Source: DATJPD01 sp036394195 (GTDB lineage Bacteria > Pseudomonadota > Alphaproteobacteria > CACIAM-22H2). Taken from it: a DNA stretch of 52,633 bases. Shown here in pieces: positions 50,765-52,633 of the stretch (the first letter of the stretch is position 1; every line of letters begins with the position of its first letter). The stretch spans positions 1 to 52,633 of the forward strand of contig DASWFO010000030.1 in NCBI GenBank assembly GCA_036394195.1. Direction: 5' to 3'. The notes below the pieces were generated by a model, which worked only from the letters and a program-made list of their open reading frames with translations, had not been told where the DNA came from and did no database searches. Made by a program: the position numbers and the translations under genes.

Positions 50765-52180
50765 TCACTGCGGAGTCGGGAGGACGCTGCTCTGACCGCG
50801 GTCCGAAGTAGCGATGATCACGGGATCTCCTTCGGTCAGGTCGCCGGAAAGAATCTGTGTTCCCGAGTCGTCGCTCTTCCCGGTGGTCACTGTGACCGGC
50901 TGGGCTTCCCCGGGTTTGCGCTCCATCCATACCGTTTTAGATTCTGAGCGAAACCCTGTGCTCTGCCTGTCGTCGGATGCACGGCTCTGGGGACGAAACC
51001 GGAGCGCCGCGTTGGGGACCTTGAGCGCAGCTCTTGTCTCCTCGACCACAATGCTCAACCGTGCCGTCATCCCCGGAAACAACAGGTAATCTGGATTCGG
51101 CGCAGAGATCACCGCTGTGTACGTCACGACGCTCTGGCTGAGCTCGGGTGATTTGCGAACCTGAACGACGCGACCAGAGAAACTCTGATCGGGATAGGCG
51201 TCGACCGTAAAGGTCGCAGGCTGTCCCTCCTTCACTTGGCCGATATCCGCCTCGTCGATCTTGCCCTCGACTTGCATCTCCCTCAAGTCGTCTGCGATCT
51301 TGAACAGTGCCTTCGATACCAAGCTCACCGCGACGGTCTGGCCAGAATTGATCACGCGACTGATCACGACGCCATCGATGGGCGACCGAATTTGCGTGTG
51401 TTGCAGATCAACTTCGGTCTGCTCAAGAGCAGCTTGATTCTGCTCGACGACAGCCTCAGCGCTCGCGACATTGGCTTCGGACATCGATAATTCTGCTTCG
51501 GCGATTGCGATCGCCTCGTCCTTCATCTTCAGTTGCGCTCGCAAGGAGGCAACGCCTGCGGCGCCGGCATCGCGAGCGGCGCGCGATGCCGTGAACTCGC
51601 GATCCGATATGGCCGATTTTCTCGATAGCGCAGTGTTGCGTTGGAGATCTCGTTCCGCTTCATCCTGCCTGACCTGCGCAGCGGCCAAATCGGCCTCTCC
51701 CGCCTTGCTCGCGATGCGGGCGTTCTCTACTGCAGCCCTCGCCCTCTGCAGCGCGGCCCGCTGCAATTCGGCGGTCGCCTTCGCAATCTTGAGCGCCGCC
51801 CTGGCTGTCTTGACGGCGGCGATGTACGCCTCGGGATCCACTCGTGCGATCACCTGACCAGCCTTCACGACATCGTTGAAATTGACGAGAACCTCCGAGA
51901 TTCGTCCGGAGAGCTGCGAGCCGACCTCAATCATAAGTACCGGGTTCACCACCCCAGTCGCCTTGATCACGGTCCTTACGGTCCCGCGCTCGACTGGAAC
52001 GGTGATATAGACGCGCCGCATTTTTTCGCCATCAAGTTCGCCATCAAGGAAGCCCGCGATGGCAGCGAACACGATCAAGAGCAAGGCTCCAGCAAATATC
52101 CTCATTAGAGCCCATTGCCTTATTACGCCGTTCGCAGCCCCAGTTACTACTATGGGAGATTTGACGCCGATGTTGCGCAT
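50765..52180 (-). CDS. MacA-like periplasmic adaptor protein
   Basis: From the ATG at 52180 the protein has 471 residues. A membrane helix (IFAGALLLIVFAAIAGFL) lies near residues 28-45. The lipoyl half VGSQLSGRISEVLVNFNDVV is followed by a long coiled coil rich in Ala, Glu and Lys, about 110-245. Next comes the second lipoyl half, IRSPIDGVVISRVINSGQT, then beta-barrel and membrane-proximal domains. The frame runs up to 52363 but shows no signal there. An ATG at 52105 is also possible. It is first in the operon with the ATPase and permease and should link them to an outer-membrane duct. Confidence 0.87.
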   Translation of the reverse strand: MRNIGVKSPIVVTGAANGVIRQWALMRIFAGALLLIVFAAIAGFLDGELDGEKMRRVYITVPVERGTVRTVIKATGVVNPVLMIEVGSQLSGRISEVLVNFNDVVKAGQVIARVDPEAYIAAVKTARAALKIAKATAELQRAALQRARAAVENARIASKAGEADLAAAQVRQDEAERDLQRNTALSRKSAISDREFTASRAARDAGAAGVASLRAQLKMKDEAIAIAEAELSMSEANVASAEAVVEQNQAALEQTEVDLQHTQIRSPIDGVVISRVINSGQTVAVSLVSKALFKIADDLREMQVEGKIDEADIGQVKEGQPATFTVDAYPDQSFSGRVVQVRKSPELSQSVVTYTAVISAPNPDYLLFPGMTARLSIVVEETRAALKVPNAALRFRPQSRASDDRQSTGFRSESKTVWMERKPGEAQPVTVTTGKSDDSGTQILSGDLTEGDPVIIATSDRGQSSVLPTPQ

Positions 52181-52584
52181 CGATCCAGCTTTGGCAACGC
52201 GAGCATCGCTGAGGACTTGAAACAGGCACAACGTTATGCCTGACCATGAATTCCCACAAGGTGGTGTTGCATCTGAATTGCAGAAAGCCGGAAGCTGGCT
52301 GGAAATTGCCTCGAACTCATTCTGTCGCTTGGCGTAGTTGCACTCACTCATGAGGGGTAACACTTTCGGGCGCTACGAGTCCTCCGAACGAGCGGCATAG
52401 AATGCGTAAGCATTCATCTTTTGCAGGTAACTCTTAATAGATTTATTGCAGCCGGACTTACGCCGCGATTAAAGTCCAGCAAGCAATCAATGAAGGAGCG
52501 GGATCTTTTCCATAAGCTCCGACGGGCCTCATGAAATAGATCTGCTGCGTCCTCAAAGGGACGGAACGTGGGGGGAATTGGGCC
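52181..52584. other. Intergenic region upstream of macA and galE, divergent promoters
   Basis: The 404 bases lie between the macA-like start and the galE-like start. A GAATGC/GCATTC hairpin with loop GTAA lies at 52401-52416, and GGACTT/AAGTCC lies further on at about 52455-52478. No gene and no recognised operator are seen. A GGGGGG stretch at 52570-52575 may serve as the ribosome site of the galE-like gene. Confidence 0.45.
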
Positions 52585-52633
52585 ATGCGATTGAACATCC
52601 TGGTCACGGGCGGAGCCGGCTATATCGGCTCGC
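52585..52633 (+). CDS. UDP-glucose 4-epimerase-like (GalE family), start only
   Basis: The last bases encode MRLNILVTGGAGYIGS and run off the window. TGGAGYIGS is the NAD-binding glycine motif of extended short-chain dehydrogenases such as UDP-glucose 4-epimerase. Family is clear but the exact enzyme cannot be told from 16 residues. Together with the dehydrogenase relic at 47385 it suggests a polysaccharide locus beyond the edge. Confidence 0.7.
   Translation, partial: MRLNILVTGGAGYIGS

Noticed and set aside
1..52633. tRNA, rRNA or CRISPR array
   Set aside because: No cloverleaf with a TTCRANNY arm, no rRNA core sequence and no regular spaced direct repeats were noticed by eye; the repeats seen are palindromes.

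Overview
The window is GC-rich, densely packed chromosomal DNA, most likely from an alphaproteobacterium of the Rhodospirillales or Rhizobiales type. This rests on the yajC-secD-secF operon that ends in a gene of the mitochondrial NDUFAF3 family, an NDUFAF6-family gene, hopanoid squalene genes, several alpha-type ABC and RND systems, and extragenic palindromes built on GTCATTCCCGCG hairpins. I could not run a search, so the genus stays open. I saw no rRNA, tRNA, CRISPR array or prophage.

Left part (1-14.8 kb): small-molecule metabolism and transport. It opens with a cut HMG-CoA lyase, then a MetE-like methyltransferase, a cupin, a GMC oxidoreductase, an orphan periplasmic binding protein and an Fe(II)/2-oxoglutarate-type dioxygenase. 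A squalene segment follows: hpnC and hpnE overlap, with no hpnD between them. Divergent from them is a squalene-synthase-fold gene that lacks the catalytic aspartates and looks like NDUFAF6. Next come a urate-oxidase-N-type membrane protein with a strong terminator, a complete three-gene ABC importer and a divergent cysteine hydrolase.

Middle-left (14.8-21.3 kb): the secretion operon yajC-secD-secF-NDUFAF3-like, read leftward. YajC carries an unusual C-terminal J-domain-like extension without the HPD motif. Around the operon are a DUF815 ATPase, an HdeD-like membrane protein and a LysM/M23 lipoprotein that has lost most zinc ligands, so it is probably an amidase activator.

Middle (21.4-41 kb): two complete RND efflux operons placed head to head. 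The leftward one is outer-membrane factor, adaptor, a tiny chimeric gene and one pump; the rightward one is MdtABC-like with its own outer-membrane factor. The rightward operon runs into a Spy/CpxP-like periplasmic protein, a His/Trp-tailed secreted protein and two divergent OmpR-type regulators, one of them with a histidine kinase. This resembles an envelope-stress circuit of the BaeSR/Cpx kind. A secreted repeat protein, a one-helix membrane protein and a D-aminoacylase-type amidohydrolase follow.

Right part (43.6-52.6 kb): a rearranged zone. It holds the tail of an IS5-like transposase, the first ~340 residues of a DUF4011 helicase, an outer-membrane efflux lipoprotein, a truncated and frameshifted UDP-sugar dehydrogenase, and four related copies of a ~25-bp element arranged as two inverted pairs. 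A MacA-MacB-type exporter with split ATPase and permease follows, and the window ends in the first codons of a galE-like epimerase.
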